From NCBI RefSeq assembly GCF_001037465.1, contig NZ_LFCV01000002.1:62001-126000 (forward strand): DNA of 64,000 nt, written 5' to 3'. The notes under the pieces were generated by a model. The model was not told the origin of the DNA. It searched no databases and saw only the letters and a program-made list of their open reading frames with translations. This document shows, piece after piece, positions 47,105-58,512 of this stretch; position 1 is the stretch's first letter, and each line of letters starts with the position of its first letter. The position numbers and the translations under genes were made by a program. Source of the stretch: Xenorhabdus khoisanae. Its GTDB lineage: Bacteria; Pseudomonadota; Gammaproteobacteria; Enterobacterales; Enterobacteriaceae.

Positions 47105-48274
47105 ATGACTGCAATCATTCGCCAATTCTTGAAGTTAGAGGCAGCAGGAGGAATTATCCTCATCATAGCAGCCATCATTGCGCTGGCTATGGCGAATACG
47201 CCATTGCAGGGTATTTATCATCAATTTCTCAACCTTCCTGTCGCAGTGCAGTTCGCGGCATTGGAAATCAATAAGCCATTATTACTATGGATAAATGATG
47301 GATTAATGGCGGTGTTTTTCCTCATTGTCGGGCTGGAGGTAAAACGTGAACTCATGGAAGGTTCACTTGCGGGTCGTGATAAGGCAATTTTTCCGGCCAT
47401 TGCGGCCCTTGGAGGTATGCTGGCTCCCGCTCTGGTCTATTTACTGTTCAATGGTAGTGATGACATCGCACGGCAAGGTTGGGCAATTCCCGCTGCGACA
47501 GATATCGCCTTTGCACTTGGCGTTATGGCGTTATTGGGAAGACGTGTTCCTACCGCGTTAAAAGTATTTTTGCTTGCGTTAGCAATTATTGATGATTTAG
47601 GTGTCATCATTATCATCGCCCTGTTCTATACCAAAACAGTTTCTTTAGGAGCATTAGGTCTGGCTGCTGCTATGATTGCGCTTCTGGCTTGGATGAACTG
47701 GAAAGGGGTAGCCAAAACATCTGCTTATCTGGCTGTCGGTGTTGTTTTATGGATTTGTATCTTAAAATCCGGTATTCATGCCACGCTGGCTGGGGTTATC
47801 GTTGGGTTCTTGATCCCTCTGCGCGATAAAAAAGGTGATTCACCTTCCGAAACACTCGAGCATGAACTGCATCCGTGGGTTGCTTATTTAATTCTGCCAC
47901 TGTTTGCTTTTGCCAATGCGGGTGTTTCATTGCAGGGTGTCACATTCGATGGCTTGATAAGCATGCTGCCCGTGGGCGTTGCACTCGGCCTGTTCATTGG
48001 CAAGCCATTGGGAATTTTCCTGTTTAGCTGGATTTCAGTAAAGCTGGGAATGGCTAAATTACCGGAAAAAATTGGCATGAAACAAATTTTCGCGGTTTCT
48101 GTCTTATGTGGAATCGGATTTACCATGTCTATCTTTATTTCTGGTCTGGCATTCGAAGGTCTAAATGACGCTTTCAGTACCTACTCGCGCCTGGGTATTT
48201 TGATTGGCTCTACAACCGCCGCCATCGTCGGTTATGGATTATTAAACAGACTATTACCGAAGAAAAAAACGTAG
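47105..48274 (+). CDS. nhaA: Na+/H+ antiporter NhaA
   Basis: A 389-residue membrane protein that exports Na+ in exchange for protons. The paired Asp163-Asp164 ([19 protein letters not shown]) is the conserved ion-binding site. Other family signatures are [27 protein letters not shown] and [14 protein letters not shown]-like near the C-terminus. It is followed by nhaR as in E. coli. NhaR normally activates it in response to Na+. Confidence 0.97.
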   Translation: MTAIIRQFLKLEAAGGIILIIAAIIALAMANTPLQGIYHQFLNLPVAVQFAALEINKPLLLWINDGLMAVFFLIVGLEVKRELMEGSLAGRDKAIFPAIAALGGMLAPALVYLLFNGSDDIARQGWAIPAATDIAFALGVMALLGRRVPTALKVFLLALAIIDDLGVIIIIALFYTKTVSLGALGLAAAMIALLAWMNWKGVAKTSAYLAVGVVLWICILKSGIHATLAGVIVGFLIPLRDKKGDSPSETLEHELHPWVAYLILPLFAFANAGVSLQGVTFDGLISMLPVGVALGLFIGKPLGIFLFSWISVKLGMAKLPEKIGMKQIFAVSVLCGIGFTMSIFISGLAFEGLNDAFSTYSRLGILIGSTTAAIVGYGLLNRLLPKKKT

Positions 48275-48343
48275 CCAAAAGCAAATGAATAGACTAATTT
48301 AAACACCAAACCAGAAGTAATTTCCGAAGTAATTCATCCTCTT

Positions 48344-48421
48344 AATATTCGCGGCATAGCAGTTTTCACGGTATAGCAGTTTTCACGACCTAGCAGTTGA
48401 ACATGTTGTGCCGCGAATATT
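48344..48421. repeat. 13-bp inverted repeat enclosing three 17-bp tandem units, upstream of nhaR
   Basis: AATATTCGCGGCA (48344-48356) is perfectly complementary to TGCCGCGAATATT (48409-48421). Between them the unit TAGCAGTTTTCACG begins at 48357 and 48374, with a shortened third copy (TAGCAGTTGAAC) at 48391, a period of exactly 17. It lies in the nhaA-nhaR gap and could be a terminator of nhaA, a small mobile element or a regulatory array. Confidence 0.75.
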
Positions 48422-48518
48422 TCATATCAATAGAAAAATAGGAGAACGCCATAATCTGGCGGCCTAAAATGTTGGTCACGGCTGTTGTACAGATGTGAGG
48501 CAATACAAGGATAAATAT

Positions 48519-49445
48519 ATGCGGGTTTCACATTTAAACTTTAACCACCTTTATTACTTTTGGCATGTTTGTAAGGAAGGCTCTGTTGTAGGTGCAGCAG
48601 AAGCGCTGTACCTGACACCACAGACCATTACCGGGCAGATCAAGGCGTTGGAAGAACGTCTGGGGGGGAAATTATTTAAGCGTCAGGGAAGAGGTCTGGT
48701 GCCCTCTGAACTGGGACAGTTGATTTTCCGCTACGCGGACAAGATGTTTACACTCAGCCAGGAAATGCTGGATATCGTCACTTACAGCAGGGAATCAAAC
48801 CTACTGTTTGATGTTGGTGTCGCTGATGCTCTGTCCAAGCGCTTAGTCAGCAAAGTGTTGGAAACCACGGTGGTAGAGCATGAGAAAATCCACTTGCGTT
48901 GTTTTGAATCAACGCATGAAATGCTGCTTGAGCAACTCAGCCAGCATAAGTTGGATATGATCTTATCAGATTGCCCGGTAGATTCCTCCCAACAGGAAGG
49001 GTTGTTTTCAGTGAAACTGGGCGAGTGCAATATTAGTTTTTACTGTCGCCAGCCTATCCCTGAAAAACCATTTCCTGAGTGTCTGGAAGAGCGCCGTTTA
49101 CTGATTCCGGGTCGCCGCTCCATGTTGGGCAGAAAGCTCCTGACATGGATACGCAATAAGAACCTTCAAGTTGAAGTGCTGGGAGAATTTGATGATGCCG
49201 CACTGATGAAGGCATTTGGCATGTATCACAACGCCATTTTTATTGCACCTTCGTTCTACGCCAATGATATTTTTGCAGATAGCGATATTGTTGAAATAGG
49301 TCGACTGGATGCCGTACAGGAAGAGTATTACGTTATTTTTGCAGAGCGCATGATCCAGCACCCGGCAGTTCAACGCGTGTGCAACAAGGATTTCTCTGCT
49401 TTATTCAGCGCTCCACCTAAAAGCCGCCCTGAAAAATTCCGTTAG
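48519..49445 (+). CDS. nhaR: LysR-family activator NhaR
   Basis: About 308 residues. The N-terminal HTH is [44 protein letters not shown]. The effector domain includes [17 protein letters not shown] and the strongly NhaR-specific [18 protein letters not shown] and [21 protein letters not shown]. It activates nhaA when Na+ is high and, in E. coli, other stress genes. ATG 48519 fits the family start MxVSHLNxNHLYYF and has AAGG eight bases upstream; the longer frame from 48495 is unlikely. Confidence 0.96.
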   Translation: MRVSHLNFNHLYYFWHVCKEGSVVGAAEALYLTPQTITGQIKALEERLGGKLFKRQGRGLVPSELGQLIFRYADKMFTLSQEMLDIVTYSRESNLLFDVGVADALSKRLVSKVLETTVVEHEKIHLRCFESTHEMLLEQLSQHKLDMILSDCPVDSSQQEGLFSVKLGECNISFYCRQPIPEKPFPECLEERRLLIPGRRSMLGRKLLTWIRNKNLQVEVLGEFDDAALMKAFGMYHNAIFIAPSFYANDIFADSDIVEIGRLDAVQEEYYVIFAERMIQHPAVQRVCNKDFSALFSAPPKSRPEKFR

Positions 49446-49483
49446 GTTATTGTCTTAAACTGTGAAGTTAAACCGACAGATAC

Positions 49484-49512
49484 AAAAAAACCGGCTTTAA
49501 GCCGGTTTTTTT
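49484..49512. terminator. Bidirectional terminator between nhaR and rpsT
   Basis: A CCGGC/GCCGG stem with a TTTAA loop is flanked by seven A residues on the left and seven T residues on the right, so it works for both convergent genes. Confidence 0.95.
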
Positions 49513-49532
49513 CAGCATAACCAAAACAATAA

Positions 49533-49793
49533 TTACATTGCTTTGATTTGCGCTGCCAGAGCAGATTTATGACGTGCTGCTTTATTCTTGTGGATCAGAC
49601 CTTTACAAGCGTGACGATCAACAATTGGTTGCATATCATTAAATGCTTTCTGTGCAGCTTCTTTATCGCCAGAAGCGATAGCCGCGTATACTTTCTTGAT
49701 AAAAGTACGCACCATAGAACGACGGCTTGCATTGTGCTGACGGCGTTTCTCAGACTGTACGGCGCGTTTCTTAGCTGATTTGATATTAGCCAA
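49533..49793 (-). CDS. rpsT: 30S ribosomal protein S20
   Basis: An 86-residue basic protein ([34 protein letters not shown] and [19 protein letters not shown]) that binds 16S rRNA. The start codon is TTG, as in E. coli rpsT, with GGGAG seven bases upstream. In E. coli the UUG start takes part in the self-regulation of S20 translation. Confidence 0.98.
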   Translation of the reverse strand: MANIKSAKKRAVQSEKRRQHNASRRSMVRTFIKKVYAAIASGDKEAAQKAFNDMQPIVDRHACKGLIHKNKAARHKSALAAQIKAM

Positions 49794-49841
49794 GGTCCAA
49801 CTCCCAAATATATTCTATCGAGGACAATTCAAAGGCCGAGG

Positions 49842-49870
49842 AATATGCCTGTTCAGCCTTCTTTTGTCAA
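49842..49870 (-). promoter_or_regulatory. Promoter of rpsT
   Basis: On the minus strand TTGACA and CATATT are separated by 17 bases and followed by a GC-rich discriminator (CCTCGGCC), typical of growth-rate and stringently controlled ribosomal promoters. It closely resembles the E. coli rpsT promoter. Confidence 0.75.
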
Positions 49871-50083
49871 TGGATTTGTGCAAATAAGCGTCGCTGTACA
49901 ACGACGCTGGTTACGTTGTGATGGGGCGGGATTTTATCAGCTTACTGAAAGGGAATACAGTCTTTCGCAATAAAAAACTGAATGAATCACAGAGAAATGC
50001 GATAAATTAAATATTTTTCGGGCATCTAGCCTATTTTTATTGTATGAATCAGGTTATTAATTAAAACCCTTTGTGATAGTGGG

Positions 50084-50112
50084 TTAACCTTGTGCTTTGT
50101 ACAAGGTATAAT
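50084..50112 (+). promoter_or_regulatory. Candidate promoter of ribF-ileS-lspA-fkpB-ispH
   Basis: TTAACC and a perfect TATAAT are 17 bases apart, ending 29 bases before the ribF ATG. The intergenic stretch from 49871 to 50083 has no other recognisable gene. Confidence 0.65.
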
Positions 50113-50141
50113 CCGGCAATTTCCACGGTATTGAGCCAGCT

Positions 50142-51086
50142 ATGGAGCTAATTCGCGGTATACACAATATCCGGGCGCGTCACCATGGTTGCGTGCTGAC
50201 GATTGGTAATTTTGATGGTGTCCATCGCGGGCATCAGGCTTTATTAAAACACTTGAAGCAAGAAGGGCTGCGCCTCGGATTACCAACGATGGTCATGATT
50301 TTCGAACCGCAGCCTCTGGAAGTTTTTGTTGCAGATAAAGCACCAGCCCGCCTGACACGGCTGAGAGATAAAGTAAAATATCTAGCCCAGAATGGCGTTG
50401 ATTATCTGTTGTGTGTGAAATTTGACAGGCACTTTGCAGCCAACTCACCTGAAGCCTTTGTTTCACAGTTGCTCGTTGAAAAACTGGGTGTTAAGTTTCT
50501 GGCAATAGGAGATGATTTCCGCTTTGGCAAAAATCGCCTCGGAGATTTCCACTATTTGCAGCAAGCAGGTAAAGAATACAATTTTGATGTCGCCAGCACC
50601 GACAGTTTTTGTGACAGCGGTCTTCGGATCAGCAGTACAGCCATTCGTCAGGCATTGCAAAGCGATGATCTGGCCTTGGCGGAAGTCTTACTGGGTCATC
50701 CATACAGCATAAGTGGCAGAGTCGTTCATGGTAACCAATTGGGACGCACCATCGGGTTTCCCACGGCCAACATACCATTGAAACGTTTGGTTACCCCTGT
50801 AAAGGGCGTTTATGCTGTTGAAGTCCATGGATTGGGCCATAAACCCTTACCGGGCGTTGCCAATATAGGCAACCGCCCCACAGTTGCAGGTCAGGGCCAG
50901 CAACTGGAAGTGCATTTGATTGATACCCAAATGGATCTGTATGGGCATCATATCGATGTGGTATTACGCAAAAAATTGCGTGATGAGCAGCGATTTGCTT
51001 CGCTTGATGCGCTAAAACAGCAAATCGCAAATGATGTGGTTGCTGCGAGGAATTATCTCTTGCAGCGATCCGAGTCATGTATCTAG
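50142..51086 (+). CDS. ribF: Bifunctional riboflavin kinase / FMN adenylyltransferase
   Basis: A 314-residue enzyme converting riboflavin to FMN and FAD. The adenylyltransferase half has GNFDGVHRGHQALLKHL and the ISSTAIRQAL motif. The kinase half includes GRVVHGNQLGRTIGFPTANI and GVANIGNRPTV. It lies immediately upstream of ileS (26 bases), the conserved enterobacterial order. Confidence 0.98.
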   Translation: MELIRGIHNIRARHHGCVLTIGNFDGVHRGHQALLKHLKQEGLRLGLPTMVMIFEPQPLEVFVADKAPARLTRLRDKVKYLAQNGVDYLLCVKFDRHFAANSPEAFVSQLLVEKLGVKFLAIGDDFRFGKNRLGDFHYLQQAGKEYNFDVASTDSFCDSGLRISSTAIRQALQSDDLALAEVLLGHPYSISGRVVHGNQLGRTIGFPTANIPLKRLVTPVKGVYAVEVHGLGHKPLPGVANIGNRPTVAGQGQQLEVHLIDTQMDLYGHHIDVVLRKKLRDEQRFASLDALKQQIANDVVAARNYLLQRSESCI

Positions 51087-51112
51087 CGGAAAATTGGAAC
51101 TGAGAATCTATA

Positions 51113-53926
51113 ATGAGTGACTATAAAGACACCCTGAACCTACCGGAAACAGGGTTCCCGATGCGCGGGGATTTAGCCAAGCGCGAACCAGATATGTTAA
51201 AACGTTGGTACAAAGAAGGTTTATACCAAGCAATTAGAAAAGCAAAATCTGGCAAGAAATCGTTTATTTTGCATGATGGCCCTCCTTATGCAAATGGCGA
51301 TATTCATATTGGTCACTCAGTTAATAAAATTCTCAAAGATATTGTTATTAAGTCCAAAGGATTATCAGGCTACGATTCGCCTTATATTCCTGGTTGGGAC
51401 TGCCATGGTTTGCCAATTGAGCTCAAGGTTGAGCAAATTATCGGTAAGCCCGGGGAAAAATTTTCCGCTGCTGAGTTCCGTGCTGAGTGCCGAAAATATG
51501 CGATGACTCAGGTCGAAACACAGAAAGCGGGCTTCAAACGTCTGGGTGTACTGGGCGACTGGGATAAACCTTATTTGACGATGGACTTCAAAACTGAAGC
51601 AGACATCATCCGTGCATTAGGCCGCATTATCAAAAATGGGCATTTGCTGAAAGGGGTGAAACCGGTTCACTGGTGTACTGATTGTGGTTCCTCCCTTGCT
51701 GAAGCCGAAGTGGAATACTACGACAGAACGTCCCCTTCCATTGACGTACGCTTTACTGCCATTGATGCAGATGCCGTGTACGCTAAATTTGATGTACAAC
51801 CGCAGGGGCTGCCTGTCTCTCTGGTTATCTGGACGACCACCCCGTGGACATTGCCTGCTAACCGTGCAATTGCATTGGGGGCGGAAATTACCTACCAGTT
51901 AGTCAAAGTTGATAACGAGTGCCTGATTCTGGCGGCTGAATTAGTTGAGCAGATCATGCAGCGTGCAAATATTACGTCATGGGAAGTCATGGGTGATTGT
52001 ACTGGCGCAGATCTGGAATTGATGCGTTTTAACCATCCATTTATGGGCTTCGATGTTCCAGCCATTCTGGGTGATCACGTAACGCTCGAAGCAGGTACCG
52101 GTGCGGTGCATACTGCGGGTGGTCACGGACCTGATGACTACTCCATCAGCCTGAAATACGGTCTTGAGATTGCGAACCCTGTTGGCCCGAACGGTTGCTA
52201 TATCTCCGGCACCTACCCTTCACTGGATGGTCAGTTTGTTTTCAAAGCGAACGATATCATCGTTGAGCTGCTGAAAGAGAAAGGCGCACTGCTCAATCTG
52301 GCCAAAATTCAGCACAGCTACCCTTGCTGCTGGCGCCATAAAAAGCCGATCATCTTCCGTGCGACACCGCAGTGGTTTATCAGCATGGATAAGAACGGCC
52401 TGCGTACCCAGTCAATGAAAGAGATCAAAGACGTACAGTGGATCCCGGGCTGGGGACAAGCGCGTATTGAGTCGATGGTCGAAAACCGCCCTGACTGGTG
52501 TATCTCCCGTCAGCGTACATGGGGTGTACCAATGTCTCTGTTTGTTCATAAAGAGACACAAGAGCCACATCCTCGTACCGTTGAGTTGATCGAAGAAGTT
52601 GCCAAGCGTGTTGAAGTTGATGGTATTCAGGCGTGGTGGGATCTGGACGCAACAGAATTGCTGGGCAGTGAAGCGGCTGATTACACCAAGGCTCCGGATA
52701 CACTGGATGTTTGGTTTGACTCAGGAAGTACCCACTCCTCCGTTGTTGATGCGCGTCCAGAATTCAACGGCAATTCAGCCGATATCTATCTGGAAGGCTC
52801 TGACCAACACCGGGGCTGGTTCATGTCTTCACTGATGCTGTCTACCGCAATCAAAGGCAAAGCACCTTACCGTCAAGTGCTGACTCACGGCTTCACCGTT
52901 GATGAGCAAGGACGTAAGATGTCCAAATCCATCGGCAATACCGTCAGCCCACAAGACGTAATGAACAAACTGGGCGCAGATATTCTGCGTTTGTGGGTGG
53001 CAGCCACCGATTATACCGGTGAAATTGCGGTTTCTGACGAGATCCTGAAACGCTCTGCTGATGCTTACCGCCGTATCCGTAACACGGCTCGCTTCCTGCT
53101 GGCAAACCTGAACGGTTTCAATCCAGAACAACATAGAGTGAAACCAGAAGATATGGTGACTCTGGATCGCTGGGCGGTAGGCCGTGCTCAGGCAGCTCAG
53201 GCTGATATCCTCAAATACTATGACGAATATGATTTCCACTCCGTGGTTCAGCGTTTAATGCAGTTCTGCTCCGTGGAAATGGGTTCGTTCTATCTGGATA
53301 TCATTAAAGATCGCCAATATACCGCGAAAAGCGACAGCCTTGCCCGTCGTAGTTGTCAGACTGCATTATTCCATATCGCAGAAGCATTGGTTCGTTGGAT
53401 GGCCCCAATCCTATCATTCACTGCTGATGAAATCTGGAATGAACTGCCGGGCAAGCGAGCTCAATATGTCTTCACTGAAGAGTGGTATGACGGGCTATTT
53501 GGTCTGGCAAACGGCGAAAATATGGACGACACTTTCTGGGCTGATCTGCTGGTTGTACGTGGTGAAGTCAACAAAGTTCTGGAACAGGCCCGTACTGACA
53601 AACATATCCGCAGTTCACTGGAAGCGGCTGTCACGCTCTATGCAGATGAAACTCTGGCAGCAAAACTCAACAGGCTGTCCGACGAATTGCGTTTTGTCCT
53701 GCTGACTTCTCAGGCGGAAGTTGCGGCCTATACAGCAGCAGGTGATGATGCGCAGCAAAGCGAGCTTGCCGGCCTTAAAGTGGCCTTCCGCAAAGCGGAT
53801 GGAGAAAAATGTCCACGTTGCTGGCACTATACTAAAGATGTGGGCCTGGTGGCGGAACATGCAGAACTTTGCGGCCGCTGTGTGACTAACGTTGCCGGTA
53901 ACGGTGAAGAGCGTAAATTTGCCTAA
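51113..53926 (+). CDS. ileS: Isoleucyl-tRNA synthetase
   Basis: A 937-residue class I synthetase. [16 protein letters not shown] contains the HIGH motif and [12 protein letters not shown] is KMSKS. An editing domain lies between ([34 protein letters not shown]). The C-terminal zinc finger [12 protein letters not shown]...CGRC is complete. No truncation is seen. It overlaps lspA by one base (TAATG). Confidence 0.99.
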   Translation: MSDYKDTLNLPETGFPMRGDLAKREPDMLKRWYKEGLYQAIRKAKSGKKSFILHDGPPYANGDIHIGHSVNKILKDIVIKSKGLSGYDSPYIPGWDCHGLPIELKVEQIIGKPGEKFSAAEFRAECRKYAMTQVETQKAGFKRLGVLGDWDKPYLTMDFKTEADIIRALGRIIKNGHLLKGVKPVHWCTDCGSSLAEAEVEYYDRTSPSIDVRFTAIDADAVYAKFDVQPQGLPVSLVIWTTTPWTLPANRAIALGAEITYQLVKVDNECLILAAELVEQIMQRANITSWEVMGDCTGADLELMRFNHPFMGFDVPAILGDHVTLEAGTGAVHTAGGHGPDDYSISLKYGLEIANPVGPNGCYISGTYPSLDGQFVFKANDIIVELLKEKGALLNLAKIQHSYPCCWRHKKPIIFRATPQWFISMDKNGLRTQSMKEIKDVQWIPGWGQARIESMVENRPDWCISRQRTWGVPMSLFVHKETQEPHPRTVELIEEVAKRVEVDGIQAWWDLDATELLGSEAADYTKAPDTLDVWFDSGSTHSSVVDARPEFNGNSADIYLEGSDQHRGWFMSSLMLSTAIKGKAPYRQVLTHGFTVDEQGRKMSKSIGNTVSPQDVMNKLGADILRLWVAATDYTGEIAVSDEILKRSADAYRRIRNTARFLLANLNGFNPEQHRVKPEDMVTLDRWAVGRAQAAQADILKYYDEYDFHSVVQRLMQFCSVEMGSFYLDIIKDRQYTAKSDSLARRSCQTALFHIAEALVRWMAPILSFTADEIWNELPGKRAQYVFTEEWYDGLFGLANGENMDDTFWADLLVVRGEVNKVLEQARTDKHIRSSLEAAVTLYADETLAAKLNRLSDELRFVLLTSQAEVAAYTAAGDDAQQSELAGLKVAFRKADGEKCPRCWHYTKDVGLVAEHAELCGRCVTNVAGNGEERKFA

Positions 53927-54432
53927 TGAATAAACCCATTTGTTCCACGGGACTCCGTTGGCTTTGGCTGGTTGTCGTGGTATTGATACTGGATTTGGGA
54001 AGCAAATACTTAGTGTTGCAAAACTTCACTCTGTACGAATCCATGCCATTGATACCTTATTTCAATCTGACTTATGCCCAGAATTTGGGGGCTGCGTTCA
54101 GCTTTCTGGCTGACAAAGGCGGCTGGCAGCGTTGGTTTTTTGCATTGATAGCCATTGCTATCACGGGAGTCCTGCTCGTGATGATGTATCGCTCCAGTGC
54201 TAAACAAAAACTGAGCAATATTGCCTACGCTTTAGTGGTTGGTGGGGCATTGGGAAATTTGTTCGATCGGCTGGTGCATGGCTTTGTTGTCGATTTCATC
54301 GATTTTTACGTCGGAGAATGGCACTGGCCTACCTTTAACATTGCGGATTCTGCAATCTGCATCGGTGCAGCTCTCATTATCATCGAGAGCTTTATCAGCC
54401 CGAATGACAAAAAAGCAGCACCAAAAACATAG
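53926..54432 (+). CDS. lspA: Prolipoprotein signal peptidase (signal peptidase II)
   Basis: A 168-residue inner-membrane protein with four hydrophobic segments. The two catalytic Asp residues are in [18 protein letters not shown] and [12 protein letters not shown]. It cleaves the signal peptide of diacylglyceryl-modified prolipoproteins. Its start codon shares a base with the ileS stop, indicating translational coupling. Confidence 0.98.
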   Translation: MNKPICSTGLRWLWLVVVVLILDLGSKYLVLQNFTLYESMPLIPYFNLTYAQNLGAAFSFLADKGGWQRWFFALIAIAITGVLLVMMYRSSAKQKLSNIAYALVVGGALGNLFDRLVHGFVVDFIDFYVGEWHWPTFNIADSAICIGAALIIIESFISPNDKKAAPKT

Positions 54433-54479
54433 TCCGTTAAAAAACATAGCCCGTTAAAAAATATAGTCATGAAAAAACA
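54429..54479 (+). repeat. 17-bp tandem repeats at the lspA 3' end
   Basis: ATAGTCCGTTAAAAAAC (54429-54445) is followed directly by ATAGCCCGTTAAAAAAT (54446-54462) and then a diverged ATAGTCATGAAAAAACA. The lspA stop codon lies within the first unit. Confidence 0.7.
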
Positions 54480-54503
54480 GTCATTGAAAAAATGATAATA
54501 AAC

Positions 54504-54530
54504 CAGCCCCAGTGAACAAAACTGGGGCTG
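54504..54530 (+). terminator. Hairpin between lspA and fkpB
   Basis: CAGCCCCAGT and ACTGGGGCTG form a perfect 10-bp stem with a 7-base loop, but the following ATAAATTTC is only weakly T-rich. It may be a partial terminator that lowers downstream expression. Confidence 0.6.
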
Positions 54531-54601
54531 ATAAATTTCATCTATACCCAATCCAATAGCGGTATACTTGCAATCATTTTTAAGTAAAAGGTTTGAGCGA
54601 C

Positions 54602-55072
54602 ATGTCAATGCAAGTGCAAGCGCACAGTGCGGTTTTATTACACTTCACTCTAAAGCTGGATGATGGCTCAACGGCAGACTCGACGTATAGTCAGGGTAAG
54701 CCCGCATTATTCCGTCTCGGTGATGGTAGCCTCTCAACCCCATTAGAGCAGCAACTCCTTGGTTTAACTGTTGGTGATAAACATCAGTTCACGCTGGCGG
54801 GAGAAACCATTTTCGGCAAACACAATCCTGATTTAGTCCAATATTTCACTCCTCGTGATTTTTCCGACGCGGGTATCCCTGAAGTAGGAACTATCATGTT
54901 ATTTACCGCCATAAACGGTAGTGAAATGCCCGGGCTTATCAAAGAAGTCGCTGAAGGTTCTATCACTGTTGACTTTAACCATCCACTGGCTGAACAAAAC
55001 ATCACTTTTGATATTGAAGTGTTGGAAATTGACCCTCAGTTGGAGGAAACTCATGCAAATATTGCTGGCTAA
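54602..55072 (+). CDS. fkpB: FKBP-type peptidyl-prolyl isomerase (SlpA family)
   Basis: About 156 residues with the FKBP core ([45 protein letters not shown]) and the inserted IF domain ([32 protein letters not shown]) typical of SlyD/FkpB. It catalyses prolyl isomerisation. ATG 54602 is chosen because AAAAGG lies about ten bases upstream; the in-frame TTG at 54593 is too close to that site. It overlaps ispH by 20 bases. Confidence 0.96.
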   Translation: MSMQVQAHSAVLLHFTLKLDDGSTADSTYSQGKPALFRLGDGSLSTPLEQQLLGLTVGDKHQFTLAGETIFGKHNPDLVQYFTPRDFSDAGIPEVGTIMLFTAINGSEMPGLIKEVAEGSITVDFNHPLAEQNITFDIEVLEIDPQLEETHANIAG

Positions 55073-56006
55073 CCCACGTGGTTTCTGTGCTGGTGTTGAT
55101 CGTGCCATTAGCATCGTAGAGCGAGCACTGGAATTATACGGCGCTCCCATTTATGTCCGTCATGAAGTGGTACATAACCGCTATGTGGTTGACAATCTTA
55201 GAAATCGTGGCGCTATTTTTATTGAGGAAATATCAGAAGTTCCTGATGGCGCTATTCTGATCTTCTCTGCACACGGTGTTTCTCAAGCCATTCGTGCAGA
55301 AGCCCGCTCCCGTAATCTAACCATGCTGTTTGATGCGACCTGCCCACTGGTCACTAAAGTCCATATGGAAGTCGCAAGGGCAAGTCGCAAAGGTAAAGAA
55401 GCGATTTTGATCGGACATGCCGGCCATCCTGAAGTAGAAGGCACAATGGGGCAATACAATAACCCTAACGGTGGCATGTATCTTGTCGAATCGCCGGAAG
55501 ATGTGTGGAAACTGCAAGTTAAAGATGAAAACAACCTCTGCTTTATGACACAAACAACACTTTCTGTCGATGACACATCAGCAGTGATTGATGCTCTTAA
55601 TTCAAGGTTTCCCAATATTGTCGGCCCACGCAAAGATGATATCTGCTATGCCACAACTAACCGTCAGGAAGCCGTCCGTGATTTAGCTTCCGGTTCTGAT
55701 ATTGTTTTGGTCGTTGGCTCTAAAAATTCATCAAATTCAAATCGGCTGGCTGAACTGGCACAACGTGTCGGAAAGCCCGCTTATTTGATTGATTCCGCAG
55801 ATGATATCAAAGAAGCATGGATTAACGGCGCGAGCGCAGTAGGTGTAACAGCAGGTGCATCCGCACCGGATATTTTAGTGCAGCAAGTTATTGAACGCCT
55901 GAAAACTTTTGGTGCGAAGACAGTTAATGAATTGCATGGGCGAGAAGAAAACATTGTTTTCGAAGTACCAAAAGAATTACGCGTTGAAGTGAAAGAGGTT
56001 AATTAA
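55053..56006 (+). CDS. ispH: 4-Hydroxy-3-methylbut-2-enyl diphosphate reductase
   Basis: About 317 residues, the last step of the MEP isoprenoid pathway. Three Cys ligands of the Fe-S cluster are in [10 protein letters not shown] (Cys12), [10 protein letters not shown] and [10 protein letters not shown]. Other signatures are [14 protein letters not shown] and [14 protein letters not shown] 55053 has GAGGA upstream and lies inside the end of fkpB. The longer in-frame extension is rejected because the family starts [15 protein letters not shown]. Confidence 0.98.
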   Translation: MQILLANPRGFCAGVDRAISIVERALELYGAPIYVRHEVVHNRYVVDNLRNRGAIFIEEISEVPDGAILIFSAHGVSQAIRAEARSRNLTMLFDATCPLVTKVHMEVARASRKGKEAILIGHAGHPEVEGTMGQYNNPNGGMYLVESPEDVWKLQVKDENNLCFMTQTTLSVDDTSAVIDALNSRFPNIVGPRKDDICYATTNRQEAVRDLASGSDIVLVVGSKNSSNSNRLAELAQRVGKPAYLIDSADDIKEAWINGASAVGVTAGASAPDILVQQVIERLKTFGAKTVNELHGREENIVFEVPKELRVEVKEVN

Positions 56007-56144
56007 CTTAAGCTCAACGCTTTCAGGATCAGGCAGGCTTTTTCAGGTTGGAAGATGGGTTGGGAAAGATAAGAAATTAATCCCGACCCGATCTCCCACA
56101 AAAATCCGAATACATTATGATCTTTTGAATACTCTGTCTGAAAT

Positions 56145-56804
56145 TTAGTTGAACTTATATCTATAAGTCTTAGTTGCCCCATCATATTTCCATTTGTCAT
56201 TTCTCTCAATTGGATGTAATTCCATGTGAAATTCTTTCTCAACAAATCCCATCTCCATATATGCCGGTCTAGCTTCAGGTAATGGCTTAAGTTTTAGGCT
56301 ACCGCGCTTCCCCAATTGTTGTGATTTATTTACTGCCTGTTCAATCAATAAAACCCCACAACCTCGAATACCGCAATGAGTTGCTAAATAATTAACTTTA
56401 GGAAAATCAGGGAGGTTATTATCTCTCGGGGAAAGCTGCAACCCTCCTATAGGAACCCCCCTAAAATAAGCAACAAAAAATGACACTTCCGATTCTTTTG
56501 TACGTAATTTTGCATTAATTAATATATCACCCAATATACTACGCGCCTCAGTAAACCGACTATTCCATTTTTCTTTCTCACTATCATAATTGGCTGAATA
56601 AAAAAAACATTCCCAGTCATTATTCCTCATGTTTGCTTTTACTGTCGTCATTGCATTTGATGCTTCTTCTGGACTAACCTCCTTAATGACTATGGATTTT
56701 CTTATATTGACTGAGCTTGGCCACTTCCCCGAAAAGGATTGAGTTCGGGTTAAAGAGCCAGATGCTAAAGGTTGATGAATATTAAAAGATTTTGATCTGA
56801 ACAT
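56145..56804 (-). CDS. GNAT-like protein with a basic Ser/Thr-rich N-terminus
   Basis: A 219-residue protein I do not recognise as a named family. Residues 90-180 read as a GNAT core: VSFFVAYFRGVPIGGLQLSP (beta4), the acetyl-CoA loop THCGIRGCGVLLIEQAV (R-x-x-G-x-G type at about 142-150) and PAYMEMGFVEKEF near the end. The first 40 residues (MFRSKSFNIHQPLASGSLTR) are basic and Ser/Thr-rich, like leaders of secreted effectors in this genus, but that is only a resemblance. The gene lies alone between ispH and dapB, is AT-rich and has GGAG eight bases before its ATG. E. coli has an unrelated gene (rihC) there. Confidence 0.65.
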   Translation of the reverse strand: MFRSKSFNIHQPLASGSLTRTQSFSGKWPSSVNIRKSIVIKEVSPEEASNAMTTVKANMRNNDWECFFYSANYDSEKEKWNSRFTEARSILGDILINAKLRTKESEVSFFVAYFRGVPIGGLQLSPRDNNLPDFPKVNYLATHCGIRGCGVLLIEQAVNKSQQLGKRGSLKLKPLPEARPAYMEMGFVEKEFHMELHPIERNDKWKYDGATKTYRYKFN

Positions 56805-58074
<1,270 letters not shown>

Positions 58075-58090
58075 TATATATAAAATTTAT

Positions 58091-58145
58091 AATTACTTGT
58101 AATTACGTGATTTTTTATCATAAAATTGCGTAATTGCAAGTAATT
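58091..58145 (+). terminator. Long hairpin downstream of dapB
   Basis: A 17-bp arm (58091-58107) pairs with 58129-58145 with a single G-U pair, around a 21-base loop. The stem is AT-rich and not followed by a T-run. It is the only terminator-like structure after dapB. Confidence 0.6.
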
Positions 58146-58461
58146 AATAAATTTATATAAAAAACAAACATTATCATATATTTTTATGGCTATAATTTAC
58201 CTTTTTATTGCCTTTCTTCCACCAACGTGAAAAAAACCACACTTTTTTCCTGTTTTACAGTTTTCTCTCGTACTAATCGAATATCGCCCCCTCTTTCCTT
58301 ATGATTTTCAGCCATATTGACGCAATGTAAGGCCAAGAGTTGTAAAAAAAACAATAAAAATGCCATTTTTTATAGACAAGCCACCCTCTCATCATTAGAA
58401 TGCGCGCAATTTGCCAAAATTTTGACAAAAATCATGGTTGGCATTGATTTTAAGGATTAAT

Positions 58462-58500
58462 TCTGAATTAATATGCAGTAAATTCGATTTATTATTCATT
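58462..58500 (+). promoter_or_regulatory. Tandem ARG boxes upstream of carA
   Basis: Two 18-bp sites, TCTGAATTAATATGCAGT (58462-58479) and TTCGATTTATTATTCATT (58483-58500), are separated by exactly three bases. This matches the ArgR operator layout (TGAAT-ATTCA half-sites) and the first box closely resembles that of E. coli carAB. Arginine with ArgR should repress this promoter. The remaining upstream stretch (58146-58461) is non-coding and would hold the pyrimidine-responsive promoter. Confidence 0.82.
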
Positions 58501-58512
58501 CTGGAGGGCGTT

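Noticed and set aside
48344-48421. CRISPR-like repeat array
   Set aside because: The 17-bp units are contiguous, with no spacers and no cas genes nearby.
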